A model generated the notes under the pieces. The model was not told the DNA's origin. It ran no database searches and saw nothing but the letters and a program-made list of their open reading frames with translations. DNA of 64,000 nucleotides from Vulcanimicrobiota bacterium. GTDB lineage: Bacteria > Vulcanimicrobiota > Xenobia > Xenobiales > JADMJV01. The DNA is taken from positions 1 through 64,000 of the forward strand of contig JAEXNA010000118.1 of the NCBI GenBank assembly GCA_023447635.1, written 5' to 3'. Position 1 is the stretch's first letter; the number at the start of each line of letters is the position of its first letter. This document shows, in pieces, positions 13,907 through 23,179 of the stretch. The translations under genes were made by a program, and so were the position numbers.

Positions 13907-16900
13907 CTATTCCGGGGAACCATTGAGGCCTGTGTGGACCTTCCAGGTTATCGTTACGGGGTTGTCTCCCGTCCAGGTGTCAAACTCGACTTCGCCGTGG
14001 TAGAGGAACGGCTGAGATACGCCGCTCGTCTTCTTGACGTCCCTGATGAACAGATGAACCGCGACGCCTTGCTGCTTATGGTCGCGTAGCAACTGGCCGA
14101 ACTTGCTGGCTTGGGTGGTTCGATTCTGGCTTTGCCATTGAAATAGCTCCGGGCTCAGGAACCGGTCCTCGTATTGGTGCCCTGGCAGCAGCTGGCCTTT
14201 CTCGATGGTCACGAGGAGGATGATGGTGTTGCCCTCGTGGACGACTCCAGAGTTCCAGGTGGCTTTGCTGAACTTCATGCCGAAGAAGCGGGGGATCTGC
14301 TCTCTCGCGTACCGATGCCCGACGACGAGCTTCTGGTCCACAGCCGAGCCGAGTGGAATCATGGACCAGCCGCTCTCGGTCTTGGTGAACTGGACTTGGT
14401 GCAGGGTGCCTGGCTGTCCCGCGTCCGGCCCAAACCATCCGCGCAATGTCGACTGAAGGACGTTGGTCGTCTCGTTCAGCTTGAAGGCGCTCGTCAGCTC
14501 TTCTCCGTCGAACTCGATGGTCAGAGTGTCGTCGTCGGCCGTCACGGTCTGACTGCCAGTCGGCGTCTCGAGATTTTGTTTCCGGTCGAGGACGAGCACG
14601 GGTCGACCGCCACGATGGCCCAATTTTACGAGAAAGCTGCCGTCCTTTACCACGGGCTTGTCCAAATAATCCGCCAGGCGCCAGTCGACTAGCTCGCGAG
14701 TCAGAGCCGTCAAAGAGCTAGAGTGTTCGCCAGCAGGCAGAGTCGAGCGGAAGAGTTCATCGGAGTAGGTGAAGTAGTTCGAGGCACTGGCCAAGCTGTA
14801 GCCGCCGGTCCAGGCGGTGATCGGGTTCTTCTCCAACAGCTTTCTGACCGCTTGGGCGTTGTCCAGTCCTACACTCAGGTCTGCAGCGACAAGGCGCGAC
14901 CGACGTGCGCGTTCGATGAAAGCTTCGGTGAGTTCGTCGATGCCGATCGGCTGGCTGATGTCGACGCGGCTCAGCATCGCCTGGAGCAGGACCATCTTGT
15001 AGCTCTTCACCATCGAAGTGGTGCCCACGTGCACGAGGAACTGGCGGTGCGCTTCGAGCGCTTCGGCTTCTTGCTCCTCGAGAGCGCCTTTGAGCTTGAG
15101 GAAGTCCAGCCAGGAGCCGTACTCTTTGTTGACCGCTCGCGGGTCGTAGCCTTCGTGGAACGCCTCGCTGGCGGTGGGCCGCCGGCCGTGCCGGGTGCGG
15201 AAGTCCTCCAACCATAGCGACAGCGCCTCCGCCTTGGCGGTCTTCAGCATCTTGGCCAGGATGTCCAGCGTCTCCAGGTCGTAGGTGACCTCGCAACCGG
15301 GCGGCAGATTCAGCTCTCCGCGCTCCAGTTGATCCAGCGCAGCCTTGAGCTCCGCGTCGCTACCCACTCGCAGACAGCCCGCAATCTCCAGGAAGAGCGT
15401 CTGCAGCTTCACCAGGAACGTGCGGTGGTTGCCGATGTAGTCGATGACGACCAGGTGGTCTTTGCCGGGAGCCTTCCTCAAACCCCGTCCCAGCTGCTGC
15501 AGCCAGAGAACCCGGCTCTCCGTAGGGCGCAGCATCATCACCGTGTCCACCTGCGGCAGGTCCAGGCCTTCGTTGAAGACGTCGACAGAGAAGATAATGT
15601 CCAGGTCGCCCTCTGCCAACTGCTCGAGCGACTCACTGCGATGAGCGCTCTCCGGCCCGGTGTGAACGGCCACGGCGCGCTGGCCTCTCGACCTGAAGAA
15701 CTCTGCCATAAAATCTGCGTGGCGCTGGGACACGCAAAAGGCCACGGTTCGGTCTCCGCCAAGCTTCTCATACTGCTCAAAGGCGTTCTGGGCCCTCGCC
15801 TGAGTCGCGACCGCCGCAGTTAGGGCGTCGATATCGAACTTGCGATTGCGCCAGGGTATCTGAGCATAGTCGATGATATCGGGCACGCCGTGGTAGCGCA
15901 TCGGACAGAGCAGTTCCTGGCGAATTCCCGCAGCCAGGTCGCACCGGTACACGACGTTCTCTCCAACCAGTCCGAGCAGGTCTCCGCCGTCCGTTCGCTC
16001 TGGAGTCGCGGTGATCGCCAGCAAGAACTGCGGAGTGAAGTAGTCGATCACTTTGCGGTAGCTGGCTGCGGCCGCGTGATGGAACTCGTCGACCACCAGG
16101 TAGTCGAAAGCGTCGCGAGCGAAGTCTCGGTAATGGTTCGCCAGCGTCTGGATCGAGGCGAACAGCACGTCCGCTCGGCGATTCTTCTCCTTGCCGGTGA
16201 AGTAGCCCAGCCGCGCGTCGGGGCGGATGGTGCGGAAGGTTCGATGAGCCTGGCTCAGGATCTCCTCGCGATGCGCCACGAACAGCACTCGCGAGAATTT
16301 GGCCGAGTCGAACGCCGCAAGCCAGGTCTTCCCCAGGCCGGTAGCCAGCACGACCAGGCCGGCTCCGTTGCCTGCCTCGCGGGTCCTCTCCAGCTGAAAC
16401 AGAGCCTCCGCTTGGATGGGGTGAGGGGAAGACGGGGGGGGAGGCGGCTCGGTAACGGCCTCGACCGGCTGCGGATTGGCCGGGGGGCGACGCCGCTCGC
16501 GATATTTGTCCAGCCAGGTCTGAGTCAGCTCGACGGTGGCTGGGTGTAGCAGAAGATTGCGGAAGGCGGAGGCCACGTCGTTAGGAACCTCGGCCAGGCG
16601 GTAGTTCCACTCGACCCCGGTGGTCAGCGCTGGCTGGCTCAGGTTAGAGCTGCCGACATAGGCAGCCTCGGCACCGTGGGCGCTAACGAACAGGTAGGCT
16701 TTGGGGTGAAAGCTGGTCTTGCTGCGAGTGGCCTCGAAGACGAAGGCGCGAAGACGTCCTTTGACGTCAGGATTCTGAGCAAGGTCCAGCAACCACTGCA
16801 GAGCGTCGGGGTCAGTGACATCGAGGTAGTCGCCCGTCAGGATCGTAGCGCGCCCTTCGCGCTGGACCAGGAGGTCCCACAGGCGCTCCGCGATGTGTCG

Positions 16901-17419
16901 CCAGCCGCTCTTGAGTAGGAAGGCGACGGCGAAGTTTACCTCCTGGGCAGAATCGAGGTCGCGCGACAGTTCGGGGAGCAGGTTGGAGGTGATGATGCTG
17001 CCGGAGGTGGGGGAGAACATCTCGCGCGTCGTGTCCGGCTCTTTGAGGTAGTTCGCCTTCGAGGGGACGACGCAGCGCACGCCGCCACGCGGGTCCTCGA
17101 CGTCTCCGTTGAAGCGCGGGATGACGTGGACGTGCAGGTGGAAGATGGTTTGCCCGCCAGCGGCTCCGACGTTGATGCCGATGTTGTAGCCATTGGGGGC
17201 GAGACGCTCCTCAATCGCGCTCTTGGCCGCCTCTACTCCGTCGAGGATCGCGATCTGCTCCTCGCGCGTGGCCTCGAACCAGGTCGCGACGACGCGTCGT
17301 GGTACGATGAGTGCGTGGCCCGGGCTGACCGGGAAGCCATCCCACAGGCCGATGACCAGGTCGGACTGGTAGAAGACGCGGTCGGGGTCGGGATTGACGA
17401 AGGGAGAATCAGCCATCAT
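13907..17419 (-). CDS. HIT - phospholipase-D-like nuclease - SF2 helicase - DUF3427 fusion
   Basis: 1170 residues in four parts. (1) HIT domain, ~1-115, with H94-L-H96-V-H98, a nucleotide hydrolase/transferase motif. (2) PLD-like nuclease, ~150-320, with FHPKAYLFV ... YVGSSNLSQPAL. (3) SF2 helicase, ~340-680, with ATGLGKTWLA, DEFHHAAAASY, FSVDVFNEGLDLPQVD and QQLGRGLRKA (motif VI). (4) DUF3427-type C-terminus, to 1170. PLD-helicase-DUF3427 proteins recur in phage-defence neighbourhoods and are thought to act on foreign DNA. The N-terminal HIT domain suggests nucleotide or nucleotidyl removal. The gene is divergent from a nuclease gene with a 186-bp gap. A start one codon later (MADSP) is equally possible. 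Confidence 0.88.
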   Translation of the reverse strand: MMADSPFVNPDPDRVFYQSDLVIGLWDGFPVSPGHALIVPRRVVATWFEATREEQIAILDGVEAAKSAIEERLAPNGYNIGINVGAAGGQTIFHLHVHVIPRFNGDVEDPRGGVRCVVPSKANYLKEPDTTREMFSPTSGSIITSNLLPELSRDLDSAQEVNFAVAFLLKSGWRHIAERLWDLLVQREGRATILTGDYLDVTDPDALQWLLDLAQNPDVKGRLRAFVFEATRSKTSFHPKAYLFVSAHGAEAAYVGSSNLSQPALTTGVEWNYRLAEVPNDVASAFRNLLLHPATVELTQTWLDKYRERRRPPANPQPVEAVTEPPPPPSSPHPIQAEALFQLERTREAGNGAGLVVLATGLGKTWLAAFDSAKFSRVLFVAHREEILSQAHRTFRTIRPDARLGYFTGKEKNRRADVLFASIQTLANHYRDFARDAFDYLVVDEFHHAAAASYRKVIDYFTPQFLLAITATPERTDGGDLLGLVGENVVYRCDLAAGIRQELLCPMRYHGVPDIIDYAQIPWRNRKFDIDALTAAVATQARAQNAFEQYEKLGGDRTVAFCVSQRHADFMAEFFRSRGQRAVAVHTGPESAHRSESLEQLAEGDLDIIFSVDVFNEGLDLPQVDTVMMLRPTESRVLWLQQLGRGLRKAPGKDHLVVIDYIGNHRTFLVKLQTLFLEIAGCLRVGSDAELKAALDQLERGELNLPPGCEVTYDLETLDILAKMLKTAKAEALSLWLEDFRTRHGRRPTASEAFHEGYDPRAVNKEYGSWLDFLKLKGALEEQEAEALEAHRQFLVHVGTTSMVKSYKMVLLQAMLSRVDISQPIGIDELTEAFIERARRSRLVAADLSVGLDNAQAVRKLLEKNPITAWTGGYSLASASNYFTYSDELFRSTLPAGEHSSSLTALTRELVDWRLADYLDKPVVKDGSFLVKLGHRGGRPVLVLDRKQNLETPTGSQTVTADDDTLTIEFDGEELTSAFKLNETTNVLQSTLRGWFGPDAGQPGTLHQVQFTKTESGWSMIPLGSAVDQKLVVGHRYAREQIPRFFGMKFSKATWNSGVVHEGNTIILLVTIEKGQLLPGHQYEDRFLSPELFQWQSQNRTTQASKFGQLLRDHKQQGVAVHLFIRDVKKTSGVSQPFLYHGEVEFDTWTGDNPVTITWKVHTGLNGSPE

Positions 17420-17605
17420 CGCGCCCCTTCGCAGTCGGTCGAGGCGTTCCCCGCTTGGATATCCTGCGCACCTTCATAAACCGATTGTCGACGGAAGGGC
17501 TGTCAAAAACTGTCATACTACGTTCACAGGAAATCCTCGGAGTGCGTCACACTACTTCAATGCCGGATGGTATAGATCTCTTTTTAGTGAATCAAGGGGT
17601 GGGTT

Positions 17606-18769
17606 ATGGATTTCATTGATCAGTTGCAGGCGCTAGCTTCGAAGATCGACAAGCTTCGCGATAAGATCCTTACGGAAGAAGCTACGAAGCAGGCCTTCGT
17701 CCTTCCGTTCATCCAGATTCTGGGGTATGAGATTTGGGACCCCACCGAGGTGATTCCCGAATTTATCGCCGACGTGGGGATCAAGAAGGGCGAGAAGATC
17801 GATTACGCGATCTGTCGGGATGGCAAGCCCATTATTCTGGTCGAGTGCAAGCACTGCGAGACCAACCTGGACAAGATCACCGCGACCCAGCTTTATCGTT
17901 ACTTCTCTGTCGTCGAGGCCCGCGTCGCGGTACTTACAAACGGCATCGTCTACAAGTTCTTTACCGACGTCGACGAGCCTAATAAGCTCGACTGTAAGCC
18001 GTTCTTGACCGTCGACCTGCTGGACCTTCAGGACGGCAACGCCGCGCAGCTCAAGCAGATGTCGAAAGACAGCTTCGACCTTAGCACGATGCTCTCCACG
18101 GCCGTTGAGCTGAAGTACACCCACGAAGTGAAGCGGCTGGTCGGTGAGCAGTTCAAGAATCCGTCCGAGGAGATGGTCAGGTATTTTGCCGCCCAGGTCT
18201 ACACCGGCAAGCTGACCCAGGGCGTGAAGGACCAGTTCGGCGACATCGTCAAGAGGGCGTTTCATCAGTTCCTGAACGAGCACATCGCGAGTCGTCTCAA
18301 GGGCGCGTTCCACCCTGATGCCGCTACCAGTTTGTCCATCAAGGCGTTTGATAGCGTGGAGGTCGCGCCTGAGGAAGAGACGGGCGACATCGTCACCACG
18401 GAAGAGGAGCTGGAAGGCTTCATGGTCGTGAAGGCGATTCTGCGCGAGGTGCTCGACCTGAAGCGCGTGGCTGCCCGCGACACCAAGAGCTACTTCGGCG
18501 TTCTGCTCGACGACAACAATCGAAAGCCGATCTGTCGCCTTCGCTTCAACTATTCCCAGAAGTATCTCTCCGTGATGGATGCGGCAAAGAACGAGGTTCG
18601 CTACGCGATCGCCAGCGTTGACGAGATCTACAACTACGCCAACGAGATCAAGCAGTCGGCTATGCAGTACGACCTCGCCAAGGTCGGCGGTTCTAGCGGA
18701 GGAGCTGACGCCACCTTGGTGGTCGAGGCTAGCGAGAGCCGGAATGCCGGTCAACCAGTAGAAGCCTGA
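17606..18769 (+). CDS. Type I restriction R-subunit N-terminal-like nuclease (HSDR_N)
   Basis: 387 residues. The N-terminal ~160 residues have the HSDR_N PD-(D/E)xK pattern: ILTEEATKQAFVLPFIQILG, the catalytic Asp in EKIDYAI, then ILVECKHCETNL (ExK), QLYRYFSV and VAVLTNGIVYKFFTD. The ~200 C-terminal residues lack helicase motifs; they hold a helical linker and a beta-rich domain (KSYFGVLLDDNNRKPICRLR). It is a stand-alone predicted nuclease of the kind found in defence islands. The ATG follows AAGGGGTGGG. It probably cooperates with neighbouring restriction genes; its substrate is unknown. Confidence 0.75.
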   Translation: MDFIDQLQALASKIDKLRDKILTEEATKQAFVLPFIQILGYEIWDPTEVIPEFIADVGIKKGEKIDYAICRDGKPIILVECKHCETNLDKITATQLYRYFSVVEARVAVLTNGIVYKFFTDVDEPNKLDCKPFLTVDLLDLQDGNAAQLKQMSKDSFDLSTMLSTAVELKYTHEVKRLVGEQFKNPSEEMVRYFAAQVYTGKLTQGVKDQFGDIVKRAFHQFLNEHIASRLKGAFHPDAATSLSIKAFDSVEVAPEEETGDIVTTEEELEGFMVVKAILREVLDLKRVAARDTKSYFGVLLDDNNRKPICRLRFNYSQKYLSVMDAAKNEVRYAIASVDEIYNYANEIKQSAMQYDLAKVGGSSGGADATLVVEASESRNAGQPVEA

Positions 18770-18797
18770 CGTCCCTAGCTTCGGACTTCGGCTTAGG

Positions 18798-18836
18798 CGG
18801 GAGAGTCGCGGTAGACCGTGGCTCTCCCGTTGCATT
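18798..18836 (+). terminator. Intrinsic terminator-like hairpin after HSDR_N gene
   Basis: CGGGAGAG / CTCTCCCG (8 bp) enclosing a smaller hairpin, followed by TTGCATTTGCTT. A modest T-tract, 29 bp after the stop codon. Confidence 0.5.
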
Positions 18837-18917
18837 TGCTTGAGGGGTTAGCGGAGAGCCCGGATTGCAAGATGGAAGACGCGTCGCGGTCTCGTATAAG
18901 GCTACTGGTGACTTTCC

Positions 18918-19823
18918 ATGACCTTCGATGAAGATGCTCTTGCTCGGCTCAATCAGCACCTCGACAAGCTGAGGACGCACGGCAGCAAACTCGGACCAGC
19001 CCTGAAAAAGCCGCTGCTTCTTCTGCATCTGCTGGCTGAGGTCTACAAGCAGCACCCTGCTAACCCCATCAACCGGTTCACTTATGATGAGGTCAAAGCG
19101 CCCCTGACGGCCTTAATCCGCGAATACGGGGGTAGAGGCTCAGCGCCCAAGCCAGAGCAGCCGTTCTATCACCTCAGCTCGTCGGACCTCTGGAATCTTC
19201 AGAGCGACCACGGATTCGAGTATGGGATGAGCAAGACTGCGACGGTCAGAGAGCTCTCTCACCCGAGCACCTTCGGCTCCTTCGACGAGGGGCTTTTCCA
19301 GGAGCTGGTGTTGAACAGAGACCTTTGCCTGGTTGCGATCGATAGCATCCTGGAGAGATGGTGGCCCTCCACGCTACACGTCGAGTTGAAGCATCAGCTT
19401 GGGGTCGCAGATGTCGTCTACGTTTCCAGGACCAGCGTTGTGCGAAAACGGGATGCGGCTTTCCGAGAGGCTACGCTTAAGAACTACAGAGAGAAGTGTG
19501 CGGCGTGCGGGCTGGACCTGCTCTTCCTGGGAAGTCCGGCCGGGGTCGACGCCTGCCATATTCATTGGCACGCTCACGGTGGACAGGACAGCGTCGAGAA
19601 TGGAATAGCTCTTTGCAAATTTCATCACTGGGCGCTGGATAAGGGCATCTTCACCGTTCGACCCGATGACCACAGGATGGCTGTCTCTCCTCACGCGCTC
19701 GCGCGATGCTCTGTTGGACAGTCGATGATCTCAAGTCTGGATGGGCGGCCCATTTCGAGGTCGGATATTCCGCCGGACGAGCGTTTTCTCGAATGGCATC
19801 GCGCCAACATCTTCAGGTCCTGA
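18918..19823 (+). CDS. HNH restriction endonuclease (COG3440-like)
   Basis: 301 residues. N-terminal region ~1-110 (LKKPLLLLHLLAEVYKQHP ... PFYHLSSSDLWNLQ) fits the binding domain of COG3440 restriction enzymes, some of which recognise phosphorothioate DNA. The C-terminal HNH has CAACGLDL (zinc Cys pair), DACHIHWHAHGGQDSVENG (first His pair) and CKFHHWALDKGIF. This resembles type IV-like enzymes that cut modified DNA. No dnd/ssp modification gene is visible here, which fits a defence role against modified phage DNA. The specific modification is unknown. Confidence 0.8.
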   Translation: MTFDEDALARLNQHLDKLRTHGSKLGPALKKPLLLLHLLAEVYKQHPANPINRFTYDEVKAPLTALIREYGGRGSAPKPEQPFYHLSSSDLWNLQSDHGFEYGMSKTATVRELSHPSTFGSFDEGLFQELVLNRDLCLVAIDSILERWWPSTLHVELKHQLGVADVVYVSRTSVVRKRDAAFREATLKNYREKCAACGLDLLFLGSPAGVDACHIHWHAHGGQDSVENGIALCKFHHWALDKGIFTVRPDDHRMAVSPHALARCSVGQSMISSLDGRPISRSDIPPDERFLEWHRANIFRS

Positions 19824-19931
19824 GCATCTGGGGCAGCGAGGTCCCTTGTTTCGGTGCTTTCAGCTCTCCCAGCGATGGACACTCGCTCGGGTGGAAAGTG
19901 TCTGTCCGCTCTATAGAGGATAGGTTGAGGA

Positions 19932-21122
19932 GTGACCAAACATGTGTTCGCAATGAGGGCGGGGGCACATATCTTCATCGTTACACCTGAGACTTATGAG
20001 GTCCACAGAGACTTCCGGTTTTGTGCGGTTGGCAAGCTTCCCAAGGAGGAGGGCGGGCAGGCAGTAGCCCGTGTCCCCGCGACTATGGAAGAGTTCGAGA
20101 CCTCCCCGGAGCAGAAAAAGCACCATAGTCTGATAGCCGATCTTTGGAACGTCGGTATTGGGGACTTCGTTTTTTTCTACGTCACTAATCGAGGCTTCAC
20201 CGGGGTGTACAGGGCTTCGTCTCCTCCGTTTTTCGATGCCACTCCCGTTGGGGATGTTATAGGTCCAGAGCGTCCGTTCAGGTTGTTGATAGAGCCGGTG
20301 ATAGTGCTCGACCACCCTGTACCAGAGGAGCATCTTTTCAGGACGCCCGAGAGTCAGAACGCGTTTTGGGTCTGGTATTTCGCCAAGATGCGGAATAGGC
20401 CAAGGGCCTGCCACGCGATCGATCCTGGTGGCCGAGATAGGCTGATCGAACTCTTGCTTAAGCAGAACTACGGGCAGATTCAGCCGCAGGTGGTTCGTCG
20501 TTATCCTGGATCGCCAAGATACGTCATCAGCGATCTCAGGACGGCCCACGAGAAGGAAGTTGGACGATGTGCTCTTGAGGACACTCTCAGGGCTGAGGTT
20601 CTCCGCGGACTACGAGACGGAACTGCTGACGTCTCACTTATCGGTGGTGAGCCAGCCGAGCTTGAATGGTTCGCGAACAATGTCCCCTACCATGTTTCGG
20701 GACGCAACATAGACATACTCATGTTTCATCGAGCACGCCCATTTTCGCCAGACCTTCCAATAAGTCCACGGGTTCAATATTCAGTGGTCGAGTTAAAACG
20801 CGACGACGCCGGGAAAGCCGACCTCGAGCAGTTGCTCGGATATTGCGAGTGGGTGGGTAGTCAACTGGCCGCAGGTGAATTTCACACTGTTCAACCGCTT
20901 CTAATAGCCAACTCTTTCACAAAGGACACGCAGTCTTTTGCCCGCTCCGTTCGCACCTCTTTCAAGCCGATAAAGCTGGTCACGTATAGAGTCAAGTTGG
21001 GCCAGCTACAGTTCTCGTCGATCCAGCAGCCGGCGGATTTCACCCCAGCCCGGCGGCCGCCTCAATTCTCAGAAGAGCCGACTGACCTCAAGGTCTCGAA
21101 GCGTCGTTCTGCGGGCGGATAA
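19932..21122 (+). CDS. EVE/PUA-like domain fused to PD-(D/E)xK nuclease
   Basis: 396 residues, GTG start with GAGGA upstream. Residues ~8-150 (IFIVTPETYEV ... DLWNVGIGDFVFFYVTNRGF, TGVYRASSPPFFD) look like an EVE/ASCH/PUA-fold domain, used to flip out modified bases. Residues ~210-345 carry a NucS/RecB-like core: RNIDILMFH (Asp), then YSVVELKRDDAG (ExK) and LEQLLGYCEWVG (motif QL.gY). The C-terminus is a basic tail. The architecture suggests a modification-dependent restriction enzyme. The gene starts 109 bp after the HNH gene, on the same strand. Confidence 0.75.
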   Translation: MTKHVFAMRAGAHIFIVTPETYEVHRDFRFCAVGKLPKEEGGQAVARVPATMEEFETSPEQKKHHSLIADLWNVGIGDFVFFYVTNRGFTGVYRASSPPFFDATPVGDVIGPERPFRLLIEPVIVLDHPVPEEHLFRTPESQNAFWVWYFAKMRNRPRACHAIDPGGRDRLIELLLKQNYGQIQPQVVRRYPGSPRYVISDLRTAHEKEVGRCALEDTLRAEVLRGLRDGTADVSLIGGEPAELEWFANNVPYHVSGRNIDILMFHRARPFSPDLPISPRVQYSVVELKRDDAGKADLEQLLGYCEWVGSQLAAGEFHTVQPLLIANSFTKDTQSFARSVRTSFKPIKLVTYRVKLGQLQFSSIQQPADFTPARRPPQFSEEPTDLKVSKRRSAGG

Positions 21123-21149
21123 CTCGTCGCTCCGGTGTTTTAGAGGCGT

Positions 21150-21575
21150 TCAGCAACCTGGCGGAATCCAACTGACACCTGCTGCCCACAAGAAGGCTGC
21201 CACTGCGAGGGCTATGAGGATATGGCCGAGCAAGGCTGGAAGGGAGCCGCCGCGACGCGCATAGTTGCACGTCTGGACGAACGCGGTTCCCAATAGCGGC
21301 ATGGAGAGGATGTGGGCGACCATGACGTCCTCGTCAAAATGGTTGTTCCCGTCTCCCGTCTGGTAAGAGCCGCAGTTGCAAAGCCAGACGGCGTAGCGAG
21401 CGGTGGCAAGCCCGATCGCCAGACTCACCGGCACGGACATCAGGTAGGCCGCGATGAGGTGCCAGGGGCGCTCGCCTCTCGATTCACGTTGTCGCCTGAC
21501 GACCATCGGCACGGTCGCGATAGGCAGGAGGTAAAAGGCTAGAACGGCCCAGCCAAGCTGCGATGAATCAGGCAT
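21150..21575 (-). CDS. Four-TM hypothetical membrane protein
   Basis: 141 residues from MPDSSQLGWAVLAFYLLP. Four hydrophobic segments (residues ~7-25, ~42-62, ~88-108, ~117-136) separated by a short loop with CNCGSYQTGDGNNHFDED. No family recognised. A longer frame starting at 21773 is low-complexity and lacks an RBS. It is convergent with the preceding nuclease gene. Confidence 0.5.
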   Translation of the reverse strand: MPDSSQLGWAVLAFYLLPIATVPMVVRRQRESRGERPWHLIAAYLMSVPVSLAIGLATARYAVWLCNCGSYQTGDGNNHFDEDVMVAHILSMPLLGTAFVQTCNYARRGGSLPALLGHILIALAVAAFLWAAGVSWIPPGC

Positions 21576-21985
21576 AAGACGGCTCCCAGTGTGACACCGC
21601 GCGATCTTACCTGATCGAAGTGTCAGCTCCGTGTCGCGCCTGGAGGTCTGCTCCCTGGGGTCTACGGCTTGAGCTTGGCCAACCGCGACTCGCTCTAATC
21701 CAACCGCGCGCGGCAGAATAGTGTGAGGGGCTGCTAGAGTTGGAGCGGCACGTTCTGCGTCTTGTCTCTTCAATGGAGCCAGGTCGACGACCCGGAACCT
21801 CGCCGAGCCGGAGCTGGGCGAGGGAGGAGAACGATAGTACCCGTTCCTCCTGCGGCGTCGCCTTCAAGGGAGCCCGAAGCTCGGATGAGCCCGGGAGAGC
21901 AGCCCCTCACCTCTCCAAGTTCTCCCCTCCACCCGACCCTCCTACAGCCCCCGCAGAAGGCCTCCAACCGTCCCCGGCCAATCCT

Positions 21986-22822
21986 ATGAACGTGCGCCAT
22001 CTCGCCCTGATAGTCGTCGCTGTCTCCGTCGTGGCCCTGGCCTGCGCGTCCCCTCCACCTGACCCTCCCCGTCCCTCCTCCCAGCCCAGAGGCTGCACGG
22101 CCGAGGACATGTACGGCAGCGAGGCGATGCTGGCGGAGTGCACGCGCAACCTCCACACCCTGACCGCCGCGGTCGCGGAGTTCTCTGCCAGGAACGGCGG
22201 ACGCGTCCCCCTGCACCTGGGTGAGCTAGGCCGGGTCCCTCGCACCTGCGGGGCCAACCGCGGGCAGGACTACGAGCTGAGGTCGGTCGACGGTAAGACG
22301 GTGGTCATCTGCCCCGGGACGTCGCACAGCAGTCTGGGCCTGCCGACAGACTTCCCCCAGCAGGCGGTGGGCGGGGCGCTTCTGCTGCACCCGGCCCTGA
22401 AGCTGCGGCCGGGTCCGCTGGGGCTGGGAGGTGTCCGGCCGGGGCTCACGGCCGAGGGGTTGCTTGAGACCCTGGGTCCCCCTCTGAACACCGGGCGGCC
22501 GCCTCATATCCGCCAGTACAGCGGGGACCTGCACGTGGCGTACCTGGATCGCGACGGTGGAGCGGTGGGCCTGGTGCAGGGGACGGCCTTGACGGGACAG
22601 GACGGCAGGCCGTACCTGGTGATTGGAGACTCGGAGGAGTTGGTCCGGCAGCTGCTGGGGACCCCCCGGAAGGTGGGAGAGATGGGGCAGTTTCCTCCGC
22701 AGGGACAGGAGTACGAGGTGGACGGGCTGCGGCTGCATCTCGAGCTGCTGGACGGGCACGTCTCGCGGCTGGCTCTGGCGCTGCCGGGCTACCGCCCGGA
22801 CTGGGCGCTGTGGAGGCGGTGA
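21986..22822 (+). CDS. Lipoprotein with pseudopilin-like and BamE-like domains
   Basis: 278 residues from MNVRHLALIVVAVSVVALAC; lipobox VALAC with lipidated Cys20. Residues ~50-115 (CTRNLHTLTAAVAEFSARNG, VPLHLGELGRVPRTCG, YELRS, VVICPG) resemble the globular part of GspG-like pseudopilins (C..NL..i..A...Y...ng..yP..L.dL). The C-terminal ~120 residues repeat the BamE-like pattern of the 5474 protein (GGVRPGLTAEGLLETLGPP, GDSEELVRQLLGTP). Outer-membrane or periplasmic; function unknown. Confidence 0.65.
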   Translation: MNVRHLALIVVAVSVVALACASPPPDPPRPSSQPRGCTAEDMYGSEAMLAECTRNLHTLTAAVAEFSARNGGRVPLHLGELGRVPRTCGANRGQDYELRSVDGKTVVICPGTSHSSLGLPTDFPQQAVGGALLLHPALKLRPGPLGLGGVRPGLTAEGLLETLGPPLNTGRPPHIRQYSGDLHVAYLDRDGGAVGLVQGTALTGQDGRPYLVIGDSEELVRQLLGTPRKVGEMGQFPPQGQEYEVDGLRLHLELLDGHVSRLALALPGYRPDWALWRR

Positions 22823-22902
22823 GCTGTCAGGGCGTTAGGGCGAGCTGGGCACTTCCTCGCCGGGTCGACGCGGGCGACAGGGCGCGCCGCGCTGGCGGAG
22901 AA

Positions 22903-22919
22903 GTATATACAAAGTATAT
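22903..22919. promoter_or_regulatory. MazEF operator candidate
   Basis: ATATAC-AAA-GTATAT (22905-22919), a perfect 6-bp dyad with 3-nt spacer preceded by GT, 18 bp upstream of mazE. GTATAT also occurs as a direct repeat. AT-rich in a GC-rich setting, it may overlap the promoter. Confidence 0.5.
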
Positions 22920-22936
22920 TCTCGGAGGTCGGTGTG

Positions 22937-23179
22937 ATGAGAGCTAAAGTTACGAAATGGGGCAATAGCCTGGGTTTGAGGCTTCCGCGAGCTGTCGCCC
23001 AGGAGTTGGGAATTGATGAGGAAGGCCAGGTCGAGATGGAGGTTCTCCAGGGCAAGCTGGTCATCGCTCCCGTTCGCGCCAGGGAGTACTCGTTGGAAGA
23101 GTTGTTGTCCGGGATCACTCCAGAAAACTGTCATGCCGAGATGGACTGGGGCGGTTCGACGGGGGCAGAGTTCGCGTGA
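22937..23179 (+). CDS. mazE: MazE antitoxin (AbrB/SpoVT fold)
   Basis: 80 residues: MRAKVTKWGNSLGLRLPRAV, then AQELGIDEEGQVEMEV. WGNSLGLRLPR is the classic MazE DNA-binding swapped-hairpin motif. The C-terminal half (EYSLEELLSGITPEN) is the toxin-binding segment. GGAGG precedes the start; a GTG one codon upstream is possible. Overlaps mazF by four bases. Confidence 0.9.
   Translation: MRAKVTKWGNSLGLRLPRAVAQELGIDEEGQVEMEVLQGKLVIAPVRAREYSLEELLSGITPENCHAEMDWGGSTGAEFA

Noticed and set aside
21740..21985. N-terminal extension of the 21986 lipoprotein
   Set aside because: The first 82 codons are low-complexity and would bury a clean lipoprotein signal peptide starting at 21986.
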